Position numbers and translations under genes: made by a program. Shown piece after piece: positions 42,967 through 52,100 of a stretch of DNA of 64,000 nucleotides. Under the pieces are notes generated by a model, which made no database searches, was not told where the DNA came from, and saw only the letters and a program-made list of their open reading frames with translations. Source of the DNA: Pseudomonadales bacterium (GTDB taxonomy: Bacteria > Pseudomonadota > Gammaproteobacteria > Pseudomonadales > Azotimanducaceae); NCBI GenBank assembly GCA_028277965.1, contig JANQFF010000434.1, forward strand, positions 1 to 64,000, written 5' to 3'. Numbering within the stretch: the stretch's first letter is position 1; every line of letters starts with the position of its first letter.

Positions 42967-43839
42967 CTAGCCTCTCATCGGGTTGATGGGCGGCCAGTTG
43001 TCTTTGCTGGCCTCGATCAGTTCACCGATCTCCTCCACCCCGAAAAATCCTTCTGAAAGATCTTTCTTGGCGATGGGAGTGACCTGCCAGGACAGCAGGG
43101 AGACGTTGTTGCCCCCGACCAGGAACTGACGTCCCGTTACGTCTTTGGCATCATCTGTACAAAGCCACACGATCGGCGGTGAAACCGCTTCCGGTGGGAA
43201 GTTGTCATGAACTTCTTCCGGCAGGATGTCGGTGGTCATGCGTGATGTGGCTGTTGGCGCGAGCACGTTGACAGTGACACCGTACTTCATGCCCTCGAGC
43301 CAGAGACACCGCATGAGACCAGCGATCCCGGCTTTGGCAGCACCGTAGTTCGTCTGGCCGAAGTTGCCAAGAAGCCCTGAGGTGGAACTTGTGACGATGA
43401 TGCGTCCGCCTTCACCCTGTTCGAGCATACGGTCATAGGCGACCTTGGTTGTGAGATAGGTTCCGCGCAGGTGCACGTCGATCACCACGTCCCACATGTC
43501 GTCATCCATGTTTTTGTATGACTTGTCGCGCAGGATTCCGGCGTTGGCGATACAGATGTCCAGGCGGCCGAAACTGTCGACGGCGGTCTGAACCATCTTT
43601 TCTACGTCATCGCGGTTGGTGACTGACCCGTAGTCCGCAACAGCCTGTCCACCGGCCGCCTTGATTTCCTCTACAACGCCGTCCGCCATCGAGCTTCCGG
43701 CTCCTGTACCGTCGCGTGAACCGCCGAGGTCGTTGACGACAACACTGGCGCCCTGTTCGGCCAGCAGCATCGCGTGTGCTCGCCCAAGGCCCCCTCCCGC
43801 GCCTGTGACCAGCGCAACTTTACCGTCCAGTTTACCCAT
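42967..43839 (-). CDS. SDR of the peroxisomal MFE-2 (3-hydroxyacyl-CoA dehydrogenase) type
   Basis: A 290-residue SDR: ALVTGAGGGLGRAHAMLLAE, VNDLGGSRDGTG, ANAGILRDKSYKNM, TSSTSGLLGNFGQTNYGAAK. The VNDLGG...G and ILRDKS blocks are typical of the dehydrogenase unit of multifunctional enzyme type 2. Probably oxidises (3R)-hydroxyacyl-CoA with NAD. First gene of a run with the thioesterase. Confidence 0.9.
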   Translation of the reverse strand: MGKLDGKVALVTGAGGGLGRAHAMLLAEQGASVVVNDLGGSRDGTGAGSSMADGVVEEIKAAGGQAVADYGSVTNRDDVEKMVQTAVDSFGRLDICIANAGILRDKSYKNMDDDMWDVVIDVHLRGTYLTTKVAYDRMLEQGEGGRIIVTSSTSGLLGNFGQTNYGAAKAGIAGLMRCLWLEGMKYGVTVNVLAPTATSRMTTDILPEEVHDNFPPEAVSPPIVWLCTDDAKDVTGRQFLVGGNNVSLLSWQVTPIAKKDLSEGFFGVEEIGELIEASKDNWPPINPMRG

Positions 43840-43945
43840 GAGAGTGTTTCCTCCTGATTGGTTTGTATTTCTTCTGTTTTGGATCGGTGGGTTATGATCT
43901 CGAACGAATCAGTTTAAACGATAACTCGAATAAATAGGGGGCAGG

Positions 43946-44698
43946 ATGGACAAGCTGTTGGACTTCAGCGGCAAAGTGGCGCTGGTGACAGGTGGTAGTC
44001 GCGGTCTCGGCAAAGAGATGGTGTTGGCTATGGCGGAACGTGGTGCCGATGTGGTGATCACAAGTCGCAAAATTGACGCGTGCGAGGAAGTTGCCGCACA
44101 GGTTGAGGCGATGGGGCGTAAGGCTCTGGCTTATCCCTGTCACGTCGGCAAGTGGGATGAAATTGAAGGCCTGGTCGACGCAGCTTACGAGCGATTCGGC
44201 AAGATCGACGTTCTCATCAACAACGCAGGTCTCTCGCCGCTCTATCCGAATCTGGCGTCTGTTACTGAGGAGCTCTTCGACAAGGTAGTAGGTCTCAATC
44301 TCAAAGGTCCGTTCCGGCTGATGGCTCTCGTTGGGGAGCGTATGGCTGCTGGTGACGGTGGCAGCATGATCAATATCAGCAGCACGGCTTCGCTGAATCC
44401 GTCACCGGATTCGGAGCCGTATGGAGCGGCAAAAGCGGGTCTGAATGCGCTGACACGGTCGTTTGCGTTTGAATACGGACCCAAGGTGAGGGTCAACTGC
44501 ATCGTCGCCGGACCGTTCCTGACGGACATCTCGAAAGCCTGGGACATGGAGGCGTTCGAAGAGCGTGCAAAAGTCAGTCAGGCGCTGCAGCGTGGCGGCC
44601 AGCCTGAGGAAATTGTAGGTGCGGCGCTCTACCTTGCAAGCCCGTCGACCACGTTCACGACCGGAACGACAATTCGGGTTGACGGCGGCGGGCGTTAA
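43946..44698 (+). CDS. Short-chain dehydrogenase/reductase
   Basis: A 250-residue SDR: ALVTGGSRGLGKEMVLAMAE, TSRKIDAC after strand 2 (Arg/Lys favour NADPH), NNAGLSPLYP, NISSTASLNP, YGAAKAGLNA and the C-terminal TGTTIRVDGGGR. AGGGGGCAGG precedes the ATG. Divergent from the MFE-2-like SDR, with a 106-base gap; its 3' end overlaps the convergent ATP-grasp gene by four bases. Confidence 0.92.
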   Translation: MDKLLDFSGKVALVTGGSRGLGKEMVLAMAERGADVVITSRKIDACEEVAAQVEAMGRKALAYPCHVGKWDEIEGLVDAAYERFGKIDVLINNAGLSPLYPNLASVTEELFDKVVGLNLKGPFRLMALVGERMAAGDGGSMINISSTASLNPSPDSEPYGAAKAGLNALTRSFAFEYGPKVRVNCIVAGPFLTDISKAWDMEAFEERAKVSQALQRGGQPEEIVGAALYLASPSTTFTTGTTIRVDGGGR

Positions 44699-45528
44699 AA
44701 CGAGCGAGCAACTGCTCTGACGAGGCGTTCGTAGATCGTGTGATCTCCAAGCGCCTCGAGTGAGCTCAACCCTCCGGGATTGGCGATGTTCACCTCGACG
44801 AGGTACCCACCTGCGGTATCTATGGCGGCATAACCTATACCCCTGTCCTGTAGCATCTGATGCGTTTGCGCGACGATGTGACGGGCGCATTCGTCAAGCT
44901 CAGTCAGCTGGAGCTCCGCATCCGCGGCGAGATTGGCTTTGAAACCGTCGGATGGAACGCGCAGGTAGCTGCCAAGCACTTCGTCGCGGCAGATCAGCGT
45001 GCGGGTTTCGCCACTTTCGATTTCCGGGACGTAACGCTGTAACACCCACCAGTGGTCCGGTGCCCCGGACGTGGCCGCGACGAGTTCAGGCACGTTGGTA
45101 ACCCGGGTCACATCGCGGCCGAAGCTTCCGGCGTTCGGCTTCACTACCCAGTTCCCTGCCTGTTCCCGGAGGAAATCCGCCAGCTGTGCCACTGGCGCGA
45201 CGTGGGTTTCCGGTGCGTATCGGAGCCACGCGGCTTTCCCGTGGTGGGTCAGCCACGCGGTTGGACGGGTGATGAAACTCTCCGCCGGAAACTCGCAGAG
45301 GATCTGAATCCGATCAATGAAGCTGGCATGAGGTCCCAGACCCACAGGCCAGATGAGATCCAGTTCTCCTTGATCCGTGGAACCCATTCCAGGACCGGAG
45401 CTCGATGAGTAGAGAGCGTCCCAGAACTCGACGAATACCTCCCAACCGGCGCTCTTGAACGCCTGGGGCAGCCGCTCGTGATTGTCGTTATGTTCCTGAT
45501 TTCGATCGACAATAAAGAGGACCTGCAT
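44695..45528 (-). CDS. GshB/RimK-like ATP-grasp ligase
   Basis: A 277-residue protein. ATP-grasp elements are NWVVKPNAGSFGRDVTRV (ATP-binding loop), WVLQRYVPEIESGETRTLIC, and YLVEVNIANPGGLSSLEALG (metal-binding Glu/Asn). The ending recalls glutathione synthetase (EINVTSPT), but the protein is about 40 residues shorter and the N-terminal GshB block is altered. It likely joins an amino acid or peptide to a carboxylate. Divergent from nadA. Confidence 0.78.
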   Translation of the reverse strand: MQVLFIVDRNQEHNDNHERLPQAFKSAGWEVFVEFWDALYSSSSGPGMGSTDQGELDLIWPVGLGPHASFIDRIQILCEFPAESFITRPTAWLTHHGKAAWLRYAPETHVAPVAQLADFLREQAGNWVVKPNAGSFGRDVTRVTNVPELVAATSGAPDHWWVLQRYVPEIESGETRTLICRDEVLGSYLRVPSDGFKANLAADAELQLTELDECARHIVAQTHQMLQDRGIGYAAIDTAGGYLVEVNIANPGGLSSLEALGDHTIYERLVRAVARSF

Positions 45529-45602
45529 AGGCTGTTTCCCCTATTCGCATTTCGGGCGGTTTGCTTCTAACATTCGTGCCCCGTTTTCAAATTGGGTCGT
45601 AA

Positions 45603-46658
45603 ATGACTGGCGCGAGCCTACCAGACTACACGCTCAATCCAGAAGATATCCCGGTGGTGGAAGCGTGCCCCCTGCCATCCGTCGACCGTGACCGGCTGAA
45701 GGAGAACATCGCTCGCGGGCTCAAGGAGCTGGGCGCCACTCTGGTGGCTCACTACTACGTCGACGGGGACGTTCAGGATGTCGCTGAGGCGACCGGAGGG
45801 TGTGTCAGTGACTCTCTGGAAATGGCGCGTTTCGGGCGGGATAGTGACAGCGACATGCTGATTGTGTCCGGGGTTAAGTTTATGGGTGAGACGGCCAAAA
45901 TCCTCTCACCCGAAAAAAACGTGTACATGCCCACGCTCGAAGCAGAGTGCTCACTGGATCTGGGTTGCCCGCCCGATGAGTTTGAGGCGTTTATGAACGA
46001 ACATCCGGACCGGACGGTTGTGGTTTATGCCAATACGTCTGCCCGGGTCAAAGCGCTTTCAGACTGGATCGTCACATCGAGTTGTGCGCTGGACATAGTC
46101 AATCACCTGAAGGCCCGCGGCGAGAAAATACTCTGGGCACCGGACAAACACCTGGGACGGTATATAGAAAGCGAAACGGGCGCGGACATGCTGCTCTGGA
46201 GCGGGGCATGTGTGGTTCACGAGGAATTCAAAACCCAGGCCCTGCTCGATATGAAGAAGGTCTATCCCCATGCCGGAGTCCTCGTTCACCCGGAATCACC
46301 GGCTGCGGTGATCGACATTGCCGACGCTGTCGGCTCGACCAGCGCCATCATCCGGGCGGCTTCCGAACTCGACCACGACATCTTTATCGTTGCAACGGAC
46401 CGGGGCATCTTTCACAAGCTGAAACAGCTGAATCCGGACAAGCGGTTCATCGAAGCCCCGACAGCCGGAGACGGGGCAACGTGCCGCAGCTGTGCCCATT
46501 GCCCGTGGATGGCGATGAACGAGCTCGAGACACTGGACAAACTCCTGACCGATGAGGCTTACCGGGCAAGCAATGAAATCCACGTTGATCCAGCACTCGG
46601 CCGCAGAGCGAAAGAGCCGCTCGACCGGATGCTGGATTTCCAGAAGAATCGCGGCTGA
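45603..46658 (+). CDS. nadA: Quinolinate synthase
   Basis: A 351-residue Nad[72 protein letters not shown] and [20 protein letters not shown]. The Cys of the second, third and last blocks ligate the [4Fe-4S] cluster. NadA condenses iminoaspartate and dihydroxyacetone phosphate to quinolinate for NAD synthesis. The last codons and TGA lie in an inverted half copy of the REP-like repeat (AATCGCGGCTGAAG). Confidence 0.96.
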   Translation: MTGASLPDYTLNPEDIPVVEACPLPSVDRDRLKENIARGLKELGATLVAHYYVDGDVQDVAEATGGCVSDSLEMARFGRDSDSDMLIVSGVKFMGETAKILSPEKNVYMPTLEAECSLDLGCPPDEFEAFMNEHPDRTVVVYANTSARVKALSDWIVTSSCALDIVNHLKARGEKILWAPDKHLGRYIESETGADMLLWSGACVVHEEFKTQALLDMKKVYPHAGVLVHPESPAAVIDIADAVGSTSAIIRAASELDHDIFIVATDRGIFHKLKQLNPDKRFIEAPTAGDGATCRSCAHCPWMAMNELETLDKLLTDEAYRASNEIHVDPALGRRAKEPLDRMLDFQKNRG

Positions 46659-46757
46659 AGAAGATCTTTCTGTAGGAGCGGCTTCAGCCGCGATTCTTGC
46701 AGTTGGATTAGCCTCGTGGCGTCCCTGCCGAATTAGCTCCCGGGTGTTCGGACCTAA
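46646..46757. repeat. REP-bounded composite element, copy 3 (partial)
   Basis: An inverted REP half AATCGCGGCTGAAG overlaps the nadA stop (46646-46659). A full unit CTGTAGGAGCGGCTTCAGCC plus CGCGATTCT is at 46670-46697, then TGGCGTCCCTGCCG and a degraded remnant running to the bepA stop codon. The large palindrome of copies 1, 2 and 4 is absent. Confidence 0.83.
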
Positions 46758-48199
46758 CTCTGCTGCTGCATTCTGATGGTTGTTCTGAGGTCCTGAATCC
46801 GCTGAGCCAGTTTCGTCTGCAGTTGGGGATTTACCCGCCGGACCAGGCGCTGGGCATACTCGAGGTGCTGGATGGCCCGGTGATACGAGCCGTGCAGGTA
46901 GAAGTAATCCGCCCGTGCGAGATGAACGCCTGCCACGTTTCCGGCCAGACCCGCGGTTTCCGCGAGTTCGTACCAGACGTCGACATCGGTAGGACGGATA
47001 CGCGACTGGCGTTCGAGTACCTGCTCAGCCGCTTCATGTTCCCCCACCCTGTTGAGAGCCCGGGCGTACAGCATGGAAAGGGGTGCGTTGTCCGGATTGA
47101 GCACAAGCTGGTGGCTGAGCATGGCTCTGGCGGTTTCCGTTCGGTCAGCCTCGATCAGGAGCTCGGCGTAAGCGGCGTTGTACAGAATGCTCTGCGGATT
47201 GATGTTGAGCAGTTCTTCGACCCGCGTGAGGGCCTCGTCGTGATCGTCATTCCGGCTGAGAGACAATGCGAGGCCATAGTTGGCCGGGGCGTCGTCGGGA
47301 TTGTCGCGCAGCCTCTTGCGATAGATTTTGATGCCCTCGGCAGGGCTCGACTGGTAATGGACCTCGGCACGCACGCGCATTAACTGGTAGTCGAGCGAGT
47401 CTTCGTAGGACTTGTGCGGGTAGGAAAGGGCCTGATTGCGGGCGTCAGCGACACGTGTTTCGGACAAAGGGTGCGTTAACAGAAATTCCGGGGGCTTGCG
47501 TGTGAAGCGGTAGGCCCGCGACATGCGTTCGAACATCCGGGCCATCGCGGCCGGGTCGTGATTCGCCCGAACCAGCGTATTCATGCCGATCCGGTCGGCT
47601 TCCTGCTCACGCTCCCGGCTGAAGCGCAGCTGATTGGAAACAGATGCAGCCTGAACCGTGCTGATCGCGGCTAGAGCAGCATCGCCACCACCAGCTGCAC
47701 CGATGATGAGCGCAGCCAGCAGGGAAGCGATGGTTGGCAGCGTCTGGTTTCGCTGTTCGATCACCCCGCGGGCGAAATGACGCTGACTCAGATGAGCAAT
47801 TTCATGGGCCATGACTGATGCGTATTCGTGTACGTCATGAGCGTGCAGCAGCAGTCCGAGGTTGATTCCAATGACCCCACCGGGCGCTGCAAACGCGTTG
47901 ATGTCCTCGTTGTCGACGACCACAACGCTCATGAGGCCGTCTCTCAGGTCGGAATGCTGGGCGAGTTCGTTGAGTTGCGCGGATACGTAGTATTTGATGA
48001 TTGGGTCAGGATGGGTCGGCAAAGCCGCGTGGAGCTGTTTCAGGAACGACTCACCGATTTCGCGTTCCAGTTGCGGTGATATCAGGGACGATGAAGCATC
48101 ACCCAGGCTCGGGAGCTGGACTTCGGCCTGAACCGGCACAACCGCGGTCACCACGGCCAGAACAATCACGCCAAGTTTTCTCGCTGGACCCAAATTCAC
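46754..48199 (-). CDS. bepA: BepA-like M48 metalloprotease with TPR repeats
   Basis: A 481-residue protein with signal peptide (KLGVIVLAVVTAVVPVQAE), the M48 zinc motif VMAHEIAHLSQRHFA (HExxH), a third ligand region SREREQEADRIGMN, and C-terminal TPR helices (NYGLALSLSRNDDHDEALTR, ARALNRVGEHEAAEQVLE). BepA is a periplasmic chaperone and protease that assists BAM-dependent outer membrane protein assembly. GTG start. Divergent from the tusA-type gene as in Pseudomonas. Confidence 0.92.
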   Translation of the reverse strand: MNLGPARKLGVIVLAVVTAVVPVQAEVQLPSLGDASSSLISPQLEREIGESFLKQLHAALPTHPDPIIKYYVSAQLNELAQHSDLRDGLMSVVVVDNEDINAFAAPGGVIGINLGLLLHAHDVHEYASVMAHEIAHLSQRHFARGVIEQRNQTLPTIASLLAALIIGAAGGGDAALAAISTVQAASVSNQLRFSREREQEADRIGMNTLVRANHDPAAMARMFERMSRAYRFTRKPPEFLLTHPLSETRVADARNQALSYPHKSYEDSLDYQLMRVRAEVHYQSSPAEGIKIYRKRLRDNPDDAPANYGLALSLSRNDDHDEALTRVEELLNINPQSILYNAAYAELLIEADRTETARAMLSHQLVLNPDNAPLSMLYARALNRVGEHEAAEQVLERQSRIRPTDVDVWYELAETAGLAGNVAGVHLARADYFYLHGSYHRAIQHLEYAQRLVRRVNPQLQTKLAQRIQDLRTTIRMQQQS

Positions 48200-48238
48200 G
48201 CCTCAATTATCCGGTGGAAGGTTATACTTTGATCCACT

Positions 48239-48472
48239 ATGGATGAAGAAGTTCGCATTCTCGACGCTCAGGGGCTTACCTGTCCAATGCCACTTTTGAA
48301 GGCGAAACGGGCGCTGAATGAAATGTCCCCGGGCCACCAGCTCAAGGTCATTGCAACCGATCCGGGTTCTGTCAGGGATTTTGAAGTCTTTTCGCGACAA
48401 AGCGGTAACGCGCTGCTGAATTCGTCTGAAGACGGCGGGGTTTATACCTACCTTTTGCAGAAGAAACAGTGA
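48239..48472 (+). CDS. TusA-family sulfur carrier
   Basis: A 77-residue protein with the defining motif AQGLTCPMPLLKAKRAL (CPxP with catalytic Cys) followed by a ferredoxin-like strand, HQLKVIATDPGSVRDF. TusA-family proteins carry persulfide sulfur for tRNA thiolation or molybdenum cofactor work. The bepA-side neighbour in Pseudomonas (PA1006) acts in molybdenum homeostasis, so this may be that paralogue rather than TusA itself. Overlaps perM by four bases. Confidence 0.92.
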   Translation: MDEEVRILDAQGLTCPMPLLKAKRALNEMSPGHQLKVIATDPGSVRDFEVFSRQSGNALLNSSEDGGVYTYLLQKKQ

Positions 48473-49557
48473 AATTTCTCACCACGATCGGCGACTGGGT
48501 CAACCGCTACTTTTCGAACGAGGACGCGATTTACCTGGTTCTGCTGATCGCGGGCATGCTGATTGTCCTGGCGGTTGTGGGTGGATCGCTTGCGCCGGTG
48601 CTGACAGGTCTCGTTCTTGCGTTTCTGCTGCAGGGCCTCGTCGGTTACATGGAGCGCAGGAAGGTGCCCAGAATGATCGCTGTGAGCAGCGCATTCCTGC
48701 TTTTTGTCGGTGGCGTTCTGGCGCTCCTGTTTGTCGTGGTTCCGCTTGTATGGCAGCAGCTGCAGGGCCTGGTCGAGCTTCTGCCTAACGTGCTTGTGCG
48801 TTTACGCGAGGGCCTCGCCGGTCTGGCTGAACGTTTTCCGGAGTACGTGACGCAGGAGCAGGTTACAGCTCTACTCGATCAAGGGGCGGTCGAGCTGGGG
48901 AGTCTGAGCGCATCGGTCGTCGAGACGGCGTTTGATCAGGTCTTCTCGGTTTTTGGTCTGATCATCTACCTCGTGCTGACACCAATTTCGGTTTTCTTTT
49001 TTCTCAAGGACAAAGAGCAGCTGCTTGACTGGATCAGGTCGCTCGTACCTTTCGAACGGCCTCTCCTTGCCGCTGTTGCGGTAGAGATGAATGAACAGCT
49101 CGGGAACTATGTCAGGGGCAAATTCATCGAAATCCTGATTGTGGGTGCAACCACGTTCGTGAGTTTCACAATGCTTGGGTTGAATTACGCGGCGCTCCTG
49201 AGCGTTCTTGTTGGCGTCTCGGTTCTCATCCCTTTCGTCGGGGCAGCGCTGGCAACAATTCCCGTCTTTGCCGTTGGGGTCATTCAGTTCGGGTGGTCCT
49301 GGGATCTGGCGCTTGTGATGTCGGTTTACGCGGTGATTCAGTTTCTGGACGGGAATGTGCTGGTACCTCTGCTCTTTTCTGAAGTGGTCGACCTGCACCC
49401 GATCACCATCATTGTTGCAGTTCTCGCGTTCGGCGGTCTGTGGGGTATCTGGGGTGTCTTTTTTGCCATTCCGCTGGCGACACTCATCAAAGCCATCTAC
49501 AAAGCCTGGCCAAGGGCACCGGAAGCACCGGAAGAGCAGGCGGCTCTGGCTGACTGA
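48469..49557 (+). CDS. perM: AI-2E/PerM family transporter
   Basis: A 362-residue protein with about seven membrane helices and the family signature VPFVGAALATIPVFAVG-like stretch (SVLIPFVGAALATIPVFAVG) plus LDGNVLVPLLFSEVVDLHPI. PF01594 proteins include the AI-2 exporter TqsA and sodium-proton antiporters. Its ATG-like start (GTG at 48469) overlaps the tusA-type stop, and the order bepA-tusA-perM is conserved. Confidence 0.92.
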   Translation: MKFLTTIGDWVNRYFSNEDAIYLVLLIAGMLIVLAVVGGSLAPVLTGLVLAFLLQGLVGYMERRKVPRMIAVSSAFLLFVGGVLALLFVVVPLVWQQLQGLVELLPNVLVRLREGLAGLAERFPEYVTQEQVTALLDQGAVELGSLSASVVETAFDQVFSVFGLIIYLVLTPISVFFFLKDKEQLLDWIRSLVPFERPLLAAVAVEMNEQLGNYVRGKFIEILIVGATTFVSFTMLGLNYAALLSVLVGVSVLIPFVGAALATIPVFAVGVIQFGWSWDLALVMSVYAVIQFLDGNVLVPLLFSEVVDLHPITIIVAVLAFGGLWGIWGVFFAIPLATLIKAIYKAWPRAPEAPEEQAALAD

Positions 49558-49566
49558 GGAGAGTTT

Positions 49567-50025
49567 ATGGGGCTCGAGATATCTGCAGTCCATGTTCGAA
49601 GATCTGCACTCATCGAAGCTGACCCGCAGCGCGTCTGGCAGGAATTTGAAAGCTCACCGAAGATCAGTGCGTGGCTCAATCAGGGTCATGTGTTGCACAG
49701 GCTGGAACCGGAGCCGGGTGGCGCCGTTGATTTCAGTGTCGATATCGATGGCACGGAGGTGCACTTCGGTGGCCGGGTGGTTGTCCTGGAGCCTGGACGT
49801 GAACTCTCCATGGCCATCAACTGGGAATCCGAGGAGATGGCCTGGCCGGTCGATCTGTACTGGACGTTCAGGCTGACATCACATCCCCTGGGAACGCTGG
49901 TGGAACTGTTCCACCACGGGTTCGATGTGCTGGGGGATACGGCAGCTCAGGAAGTGGAAGGTTATGAGGCAGGATGGTCAAACAACCATCTCACGACGTT
50001 GCGCGAAATTGTGTTGGGCTCCTGA
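49567..50025 (+). CDS. SRPBCC/START-like protein
   Basis: A 152-residue helix-grip protein: RSALIEADPQRVWQEFESSP is the classic first strand-helix, and the C-terminal helix runs VEGYEAGWSNNHLTTLREIV. GAGGAG precedes the ATG. It occupies the place where bcp and gcvR occur in Pseudomonas between perM and dapA. Ligand unknown. Confidence 0.87.
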   Translation: MGLEISAVHVRRSALIEADPQRVWQEFESSPKISAWLNQGHVLHRLEPEPGGAVDFSVDIDGTEVHFGGRVVVLEPGRELSMAINWESEEMAWPVDLYWTFRLTSHPLGTLVELFHHGFDVLGDTAAQEVEGYEAGWSNNHLTTLREIVLGS

Positions 50026-50070
50026 ACTCTTTACCATTCCGCCCCTGTTTTAAGCGAGTGAGACATCCTC

Positions 50071-50949
50071 ATGCTGCAGGGTAGTATCGTTGCCCTGGTC
50101 ACCCCGATGCATCCTGACGGAGCGGTAGACTGGCAGGCTCTGGAGAGCCTGGTGGGCTGGCATCTGGACTCAGGTACCCACGGCCTGGTCCCGATGGGAA
50201 CGACGGGTGAGTCACCGACACTCGACACCGATGAGCATCTTCGTGTCATCAAGCGCACGATCGATGTTGTGGCTGGGCAGGTTCCCGTCATTGCGGGCAC
50301 CGGTAGCAATGCGACCGCGGAAGCCATTCATCAGACCCGGGAGGCAGAAGCTGCTGGTGCGGATGCCTGTCTGCTGGTCACGCCTTACTACAACAAACCG
50401 ACGCAGCGTGGGCTCGTTGCACACTACAACGCAATTGCTGCGGAGACTGATGTGCCACTGGTGCTTTACAACGTGACACCGCGAACTGCCTGTGACCTCC
50501 TGGCAGAGACAGTCGCTGAGCTGGCCGCCCATCCGCGGATCATAGGGATAAAAGAGGCGTGTGGTGATGCCAACCGGGTTGCGGAGATACGCCAGCTCGT
50601 GGACGACGATTTCATCGTCCTGTCGGGAGAAGATGCCCAGACACTGCAGATGCTGGATTTTGGCGCGGTCGGGACCATATCCGTAACGGCAAATGTATTG
50701 CCTCGCGAGATGGCACAGTTCTGCGCAGCCTATCTCGACGGGGACCGGCAAACCGCTGCGGACCTCGATGCGCGGTTGCAGCCGATTCATGAAATCCTGT
50801 TTGTCGAGCCGTCCCCGACGGCGACGAAATGGGCGCTGTGTGATCTGGGCCGGATTGAGGGTGGTATCCGATTGCCGCTGCTGCCATTGTCTGACATCCA
50901 TCACGAGGAGGTCCGTAAGCGCCTCGCGGCGTTTGGAGACGGAGAATGA
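50071..50949 (+). CDS. dapA: 4-hydroxy-tetrahydrodipicolinate synthase
   Basis: A 292-residue DapA of usual length. GTTGESPTL holds the paired Thr, LLVTPYYNKPTQRG the catalytic Tyr, and RIIGIKEACGD the Schiff-base Lys. It condenses pyruvate and aspartate semialdehyde, the committed step to diaminopimelate and lysine. Overlaps bamC (ATGA), matching the conserved gammaproteobacterial order. Confidence 0.97.
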   Translation: MLQGSIVALVTPMHPDGAVDWQALESLVGWHLDSGTHGLVPMGTTGESPTLDTDEHLRVIKRTIDVVAGQVPVIAGTGSNATAEAIHQTREAEAAGADACLLVTPYYNKPTQRGLVAHYNAIAAETDVPLVLYNVTPRTACDLLAETVAELAAHPRIIGIKEACGDANRVAEIRQLVDDDFIVLSGEDAQTLQMLDFGAVGTISVTANVLPREMAQFCAAYLDGDRQTAADLDARLQPIHEILFVEPSPTATKWALCDLGRIEGGIRLPLLPLSDIHHEEVRKRLAAFGDGE

Positions 50950-52100
50950 AGGGTATAGCGACAAGACCATTCGGATGGGTTCTGCTGGCGGGAATCCTGT
51001 CCGGTGGCTGCAGTTGGCTGGACTGGATGCGCCCGGGTGAGGAAGGTCTCATTCTCAACCCGAGGGACGACTATCTCGAAGCGCAGCAACACAATGCGCT
51101 GGTCGTGCCGGAAGATCTCAGGAATCTGAATAACACTGACCCGTTCCCGATACCACCGACACCCATTCCGGAAAACCCGTCCTTCTACCCGGAACGTCCG
51201 CCGTTGCCGGATGCCATTTATGCAAATGACAATCGTGACGAGGTCCGGCTCCAGCGACTGGGTGATCGGCGCTGGCTTGTCGTTCCGGAAGGGCCAACCA
51301 CCGCGTGGCCGAAAATCAAGCAGTTCCTGGCGGAGAATGGTGTGTCGGTGACACTCGATGCGCCCGAGACTGGCCGGCTGAACACCGAGTGGATGGAAAT
51401 CGAGCAGACCACGTACAGGGACGTGATCCGGACGCTGACGAAAGAAACCAAAGCAGCAGTCGAACTGGATCTCGGTCAGGACCGGTACCTGATCAAGGTG
51501 GAGCAGGGTTTGCGCCCGGGCACAACCGAGGTGCATGCGCGTCACGAGAACGACAGCGTTTCGCTGCCAACTGACGAGACCCTGGTCTCCTTCAATAATG
51601 TGATCTCACACGTGCACAACGCGGAAGACGAATTCCTGAGCGAGGTTGGTGCGTACATCGCTGCCAAGGTCTCGGAACAGACCGTATCGAAGGTGGCGCT
51701 GCAGATAGGGAGCACACAGAAAGCGATTATCCGGCGTAACGAGCAGGGGTATCCCGAACTTGAACTCCGCCTCGACTACGAACGCGCGTGGGCAACGCTC
51801 GGTCAATCGCTGGAGAATGCCGAAGTGGAAGTGCTGGCGCTCGATCGCGACTCAGGCATGTTTGTCGTCCACATTCCCCCGGAAGTTTTTACAAGGGAGG
51901 AAGATGACGGTCCCGGATTCTTCTGTCGCCTCACTTTCAGCTGTGACGACGACAAGGGAGATGCGCTGGATCTGCAGATTGTTGTGGAAGGCAGTGGTGA
52001 GCGTTACCGGGTGATTGTGCTCGAGTCGACGGGAGACAGGCCGGTTCAGGCCGAGGTTGCCCAACAGGTATTGGTACTGATCCGCGAATTCGCGACCTGA
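50946..52100 (+). CDS. bamC: Outer membrane assembly lipoprotein BamC
   Basis: A 384-residue lipoprotein (signal FGWVLLAGILSGGC). A long unstructured N-terminal part (LIVPEDLRNLN-like VVPEDLRNLNNTDPFPIPP) is followed by two helix-grip domains (GDRRWLVVPEGPTTAWPKIK and LRLDYERAWATLGQSLENAE). BamC belongs to the BAM complex that inserts outer membrane proteins. It overlaps dapA upstream and the MBL gene downstream (1 base). Confidence 0.93.
   Translation: MKGIATRPFGWVLLAGILSGGCSWLDWMRPGEEGLILNPRDDYLEAQQHNALVVPEDLRNLNNTDPFPIPPTPIPENPSFYPERPPLPDAIYANDNRDEVRLQRLGDRRWLVVPEGPTTAWPKIKQFLAENGVSVTLDAPETGRLNTEWMEIEQTTYRDVIRTLTKETKAAVELDLGQDRYLIKVEQGLRPGTTEVHARHENDSVSLPTDETLVSFNNVISHVHNAEDEFLSEVGAYIAAKVSEQTVSKVALQIGSTQKAIIRRNEQGYPELELRLDYERAWATLGQSLENAEVEVLALDRDSGMFVVHIPPEVFTREEDDGPGFFCRLTFSCDDDKGDALDLQIVVEGSGERYRVIVLESTGDRPVQAEVAQQVLVLIREFAT

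Noticed and set aside
48871..49593. 240-codon minus-strand frame
   Set aside because: Antisense to perM; composition is that of a complementary strand of membrane helices.
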